Assembly (NCBI GenBank): GCA_023426625.1
Contig: JAFAAJ010000140.1
Coordinates: 1 to 16,922, forward strand
DNA: 16,922 nucleotides
DNA from: Bacteroidota bacterium
GTDB taxonomy: Bacteria > Bacteroidota > Bacteroidia > Flavobacteriales > Weeksellaceae
Reading direction: 5' to 3'
In this document: positions 13,829 to 16,922 of the stretch, in pieces
Layout of the letters: each line of letters opens with the position of its first letter
Position numbering within the stretch: the first letter of the stretch is position 1
Program-made: the position numbers and the translations under genes
The notes under the pieces: generated by a model
Database searches by the model: none
Told to the model about the DNA's origin: nothing
What the model saw: the letters and a program-made list of their open reading frames with translations, nothing else

Positions 13829-15640
13829 ATGCTAAAAAGAGTAGGAAGCGTTCTTTTTCTGGGATCAGTATTGTTTATCAATGCCCAGGAAAAAACCTCA
13901 GATATAGAGTCTATTGAAATTCAGGGAAAATTCATTTCAACCCCTTATAAAAATGCCAATCATAATATTACGGTGATCACGAAGGAAGAAATTCTTGCTT
14001 CTCCTGCCAAAAGTATTGATGAAATTCTTCAGCAGATTCCGGGAATGGATATCAGAAGGAGAGGGGCCAATGGGGTGCAGAGTGATCTGGGTTTCCGTGG
14101 GAGTTCTTTTGAACAGGTGCTTCTTCTTTTAAATGGTATAAGAATGAATGATTCTCAAACCGGACACAATTCCATGAATTTACCGTTGGATCTGGAGGAT
14201 GTGGAAAGAATAGAGGTTGTAAAAGGTCCTGCAGCAAGGAGATTCGGACAAAATGCTTATGCAGGTGTTATTAATATCATTACAAAAACAACTTCGGGAA
14301 AAAGAGTAAAGATCAGTGCGGAAGGAGGCGATTATGAAACGTATGGTTTCGGATTGAATGCTCAGATGGGAAATGAAAAGTTTGCTCAAGCTCTTCAAAG
14401 CAATTACAATTCTTCTCAGGGTTATATGCACAATACGGATTATGAAATCAGAAATATTTTTTATCATAATCAATTAAATATCAAAAATGGAGCAATAAAA
14501 TTACAGGCTGGATTTTCTGAAAAGAAATTCAGAGCCAATGGTTTTTATGCTTCTCCACTCGCTACGGAACAATACGAGGAAGTTCAGGCATCGATCGTGA
14601 GCGTGGCACATCAGCAGACATTCGGAAAGGTAAGGCTGAATTCCAATGTCTACTGGAGAAGAGGACAGGATATGTATCTGTTCAACAGGGAAAAACCTGA
14701 GATCTACAGAAATATGCACATCGGTAATAATGCAGGTGGTGAAGTAAATTCCAGCTATTCATGGGGATTGGGAACTACCGGCTTAGGGGTGGAATTAAGA
14801 AAGGAATTTTTGGCGAGTAATAATCTGGGAGACAGAAACCGTTTTGTATCACAGGTTTTCTTCGAGCATCATTTTTCTTTGCTGGAGAATAAGCTTAACA
14901 TCAGTCCGGGAATTTCCTGGGCGAATTATTCAAAGGAAGGGAACTTTTTCTATCCTGGTTTAGATGTGGGATATAGTTTTGATACGCATCACAAAGTGTA
15001 TGGAAATGTGGCTAAAGTTTCCCGTGTTCCTACCTTCACAGATCTTTATTATTCCAGTAAGACAGAACAGGGCAATACTGAACTGGTTCCGGAAAACGCT
15101 GTTTCTGCTGAGATCGGATATCAATTCCGGAATGCAAAGCTTTTGGCTAAGATCAGCGGATTTATGAGAAATTCGGACAATTCTATCGACTGGGTAAAAA
15201 GTTCTCTACAGGATCCAATCTGGTATGCTCAAAATGTAGGGAAAATAGATACGAAAGGAATGGAAATCGAGCTTAATTATAAAGCTTTCGACTGGTTGAG
15301 AGGTTCTGCAGGGTACACTTATCTTGATACTTCACTGAAAGAGTCTAATGAATCGGTTTCCAGATATGTTCTGGATAATTTAAAGCATCAGTTCATTGCT
15401 AAATTAGAAACGAAGTTTTTACATTATTTTACCAATGAATTGGTTTACCGATACAATGAAAGAGTGAACTTGGGAAGCTATAATCTTTTGGATGAAAAGA
15501 TCAGTTTTGTGAAAAACAATTTCTCGGTTTATGCATTGATCAACAATATCACGAATACAAAATATACGGAAACATTTGGGGTACAAATGCCCAACAGATG
15601 GTTCCATATAGGGCTTACTTATACTATTAATATTAAGTAA
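13829..15640 (+). CDS. TonB-dependent outer-membrane receptor, BtuB-sized
   Basis: Outer-membrane barrel that takes up a scarce ligand using TonB energy. It has 603 residues. The signal peptide MLKRVGSVLFLGSVLFINAQ (1-20) is followed by a short region and the plug domain (about 42-153), containing NITVITKEEI, SIDEILQQIPGMDIRRRG, GFRGSSFEQVLLLLNGIRMND and VERIEVVKGPAARRFGQNAYAGVINIITK. The rest alternates in strands typical of a 22-strand barrel, including PTFTDLYY and NVGKIDTKGMEIELNYK. It lacks the N-terminal carboxypeptidase-like domain of SusC proteins and no SusD gene is nearby, so a vitamin, metal chelate or siderophore is more likely than a glycan. The ligand cannot be read from the sequence, and no B12 riboswitch is seen. 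The DUF2490 gene follows after 52 bases, perhaps as an operon. Confidence 0.92.
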   Translation: MLKRVGSVLFLGSVLFINAQEKTSDIESIEIQGKFISTPYKNANHNITVITKEEILASPAKSIDEILQQIPGMDIRRRGANGVQSDLGFRGSSFEQVLLLLNGIRMNDSQTGHNSMNLPLDLEDVERIEVVKGPAARRFGQNAYAGVINIITKTTSGKRVKISAEGGDYETYGFGLNAQMGNEKFAQALQSNYNSSQGYMHNTDYEIRNIFYHNQLNIKNGAIKLQAGFSEKKFRANGFYASPLATEQYEEVQASIVSVAHQQTFGKVRLNSNVYWRRGQDMYLFNREKPEIYRNMHIGNNAGGEVNSSYSWGLGTTGLGVELRKEFLASNNLGDRNRFVSQVFFEHHFSLLENKLNISPGISWANYSKEGNFFYPGLDVGYSFDTHHKVYGNVAKVSRVPTFTDLYYSSKTEQGNTELVPENAVSAEIGYQFRNAKLLAKISGFMRNSDNSIDWVKSSLQDPIWYAQNVGKIDTKGMEIELNYKAFDWLRGSAGYTYLDTSLKESNESVSRYVLDNLKHQFIAKLETKFLHYFTNELVYRYNERVNLGSYNLLDEKISFVKNNFSVYALINNITNTKYTETFGVQMPNRWFHIGLTYTINIK

Positions 15641-15669
15641 ACTTAACATTACGGAATTGTTAAATGCTA

Positions 15670-15677
15670 TACTTTTG
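15670..15677 (+). promoter_or_regulatory. Candidate -7 box before the DUF2490 gene
   Basis: TACTTTTG matches TAnnTTTG and ends 15 bases before the chosen ATG at 15693. The nearest TTG (15657-15659) is only 10 bases upstream, too close for a -33 element. It may give some independent transcription within the receptor operon. Confidence 0.35.
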
Positions 15678-15692
15678 CAAAAATCTTTTTTT

Positions 15693-16409
15693 ATGAAATT
15701 TTTCTTAAGTCTAAGCTTATTTTTTGCGGTCACGTTCTTAAAAGCACAGGGTCATGTTTCCAGCTTTAATTCAATGACGTTGACTTATAAGTTCCACCCG
15801 AAGTTTTTTGTATATGCGGAAGGTCAGCTTAGAGGTATTGAAGAATATGCATATCCGGATTATTATGAGATCAAAGGGGGATTAGGTTACAATCTTACTA
15901 AAAATCATAAGCCGTTTGTAGGTCTTGGAAGATATGTAACGTATAAAAATCATTCTTTAAACAAAGAAGAATTCCGTGTATGGTTACAGGATGTGATAGA
16001 CGTAAGAAAGGGTGTGGTAAAGTTTGAAAACCGTTTCCGTGCTGAAAAAAGCTGGTTTTATGAGCCTAAAACAGATAAGTCTTCTGAAAGAATGCGTTAT
16101 CGTTACCGTCTGAATGTTACCGTTCCTTTAAATGCTAAAAGTGTAAAGCCGGGAACCATTTTCACCAATGTATATGATGAAGTTTTCTTTGTAACACCCA
16201 CAAAGCCCACTTTTGCAAGAAACAGGCTGTATGGTGGCTTGGGTTATCAGATCGATGAAAATTTTGGTTTGGCTTCCGGATATCTTTGGCAGAGAGAATT
16301 TGAAGCGGCAGGAAAGAAAGATTTTCACTTCATTTATTTAGCCTTAAATATTAATATTGACGGAACCAAACCGGAAACAAAAACGTATGATTTCCCGGGA
16401 GCGGATTAA
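15693..16409 (+). CDS. DUF2490 family predicted outer-membrane protein
   Basis: 238 residues from the ATG at 15693. I prefer this to the in-frame ATG at 15657 because it begins a clean signal peptide, MKFFLSLSLFFAVTFLKAQ, typical of Bacteroidota secreted proteins. The mature part alternates aromatic and polar residues in strand-length blocks (KFFVYAEGQLRGIEEY, PFVGLGRYVTYKN, RMRYRYRLNVTVPL, RNRLYGGLGYQI, FGLASGYLWQREF), as in a small beta-barrel. The length and RFRAEKSWFYE-type segments fit the DUF2490 family, of unknown function. It may be co-transcribed with the receptor gene. Its TAA overlaps the stop of the convergent gene by four bases. Confidence 0.82.
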   Translation: MKFFLSLSLFFAVTFLKAQGHVSSFNSMTLTYKFHPKFFVYAEGQLRGIEEYAYPDYYEIKGGLGYNLTKNHKPFVGLGRYVTYKNHSLNKEEFRVWLQDVIDVRKGVVKFENRFRAEKSWFYEPKTDKSSERMRYRYRLNVTVPLNAKSVKPGTIFTNVYDEVFFVTPTKPTFARNRLYGGLGYQIDENFGLASGYLWQREFEAAGKKDFHFIYLALNINIDGTKPETKTYDFPGAD

Positions 16410-16922
16410 GACGCTTTTCCAAGGTCTGACTGAAGTTTCAATAGGTTTTCTTTGAAATCTGCATAGGTTTTGTTAAGTATAGTTTGATATTCATTAACTA
16501 ATGAAAACGCATCTTTCACTTCATTTTCTAAATAGCGATCATTATTAAAATACAGATACTCTGAATCCAGAAAACGGTTCAGGGTATTTTTATTTTCATC
16601 GGTCAGAAATTCCGTGTAACTCGAAATTTCTACGAAGTTCTTCAGCTTATTTTTGAACGGTTTTTCCTGATTAAGCAATAATGCTCTGTGTCTGCGGATC
16701 TGCTCAAAAGGTAACTGAACAGTCATAAATTGTAAATGATTCATAAACAGGTTCAGAGATTCCTGGAATTCATCATATTCTTTATCCATTACCGCCAGTT
16801 TTTTATATTGGTCTGCTAATAATGTTTTGTGGCGGGCGTCTGCTTGATGATAAAAATAAAGGAAAATCTGTTGATCATTTTCATTAAGCCTGTTCTTTAC
16901 AACCTCCAGGTCTTTAGTAAAC
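16406..16922 (-). CDS. Helical protein of unknown function, 5' end outside window
   Basis: The frame stays open on the minus strand to the right edge; 171 codons are visible, so the real start is outside. The ATG at 16789 is probably internal, since the frame upstream of it (FTKDLEVVKNRLNENDQQIF...) is in the same style. The visible part is strongly charged and almost entirely alpha-helical, without membrane helices, signal or known motif. It looks like a helical-bundle or coiled-coil C-terminal region. I do not recognise the family. Its TAA lies inside the end of the DUF2490 gene, leaving no room for an ordinary terminator between the two. Confidence 0.7.
   Translation of the reverse strand, partial: FTKDLEVVKNRLNENDQQIFLYFYHQADARHKTLLADQYKKLAVMDKEYDEFQESLNLFMNHLQFMTVQLPFEQIRRHRALLLNQEKPFKNKLKNFVEISSYTEFLTDENKNTLNRFLDSEYLYFNNDRYLENEVKDAFSLVNEYQTILNKTYADFKENLLKLQSDLGKAS

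Noticed and set aside
13829..15640. SusC-type glycan receptor
   Set aside because: Only 603 residues, no N-terminal carboxypeptidase-like domain, and no SusD gene next to it.
15657..15692. Upstream in-frame ATG for the DUF2490 gene
   Set aside because: It would add 12 residues before a clean signal peptide, and its ATG lies upstream of the -7 box at 15670-15677.
1..16922. Mobile element, prophage, CRISPR array or defence island
   Set aside because: No transposase, integrase, phage, cas or recognised defence genes, no regularly spaced direct repeats, and no clear shift in composition across the window.

Overview
The window looks like a piece of a Chryseobacterium-type chromosome (Bacteroidota, Flavobacteriia, Weeksellaceae). 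It is AT-rich. Start codons are preceded by A/T-rich stretches, not by Shine-Dalgarno motifs. Several promoters fit the Bacteroidota pattern TTG-N20-TAnnTTTG. The proteins are flavobacterial in style: an OmpA-tailed membrane pyrophosphatase, an M28 lipoprotein, and a TonB receptor next to a DUF2490 protein. The genus is inferred from protein style, not from a marker gene. I see no insertion sequence, prophage, CRISPR array or rRNA; this is ordinary core or near-core chromosome.

Layout. 1-4065 is a pyrophosphate block: the end of a conserved hypothetical gene, a soluble family I pyrophosphatase, a terminator, and a membrane ion-pumping pyrophosphatase with a C-terminal OmpA peptidoglycan-binding domain. 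4077-5216 (minus) is a methionine-type PLP aminotransferase, divergent from an M28 peptidase lipoprotein (5303-6346). A small VOC/glyoxalase-fold gene follows (6437-6799), then an intergenic patch with two palindromes, then a minus-strand DUF1275 membrane protein (6984-7715) and a plus-strand luciferase-like flavin oxidoreductase (7931-8896).

8915-10001 (minus) is a tight three-gene operon: a four-helix membrane protein, a 67-residue HTH regulator overlapping it by ATGA, and a protein of unknown function with a C-terminal membrane helix. tRNA-Arg(CCU) lies at 10130-10201 (minus) with a clear promoter. Between it and uvrA (10576-13365, minus) is a non-coding stretch with a terminator-like fold, the probable uvrA terminator and an inverted pair of DnaA-box-like sequences.

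13366-13828 is non-coding by ordinary criteria. It holds a possible 16-codon gene, a strong terminator, and the promoter of a BtuB-sized TonB-dependent receptor (13829-15640). The receptor is followed by a DUF2490 predicted outer-membrane protein (15693-16409), whose stop codon overlaps that of a convergent helical protein running off the right edge.

The strongest point of biology is the pyrophosphate block: cytosolic PPi removal next to an energy-conserving PPi pump that appears to carry its own cell-wall anchor. The best candidates for undescribed elements are the tiny ORF plus terminator at 13629-13731, the DnaA-box pair at 10489-10518, and the membrane/HTH/unknown operon at 8915-10001.
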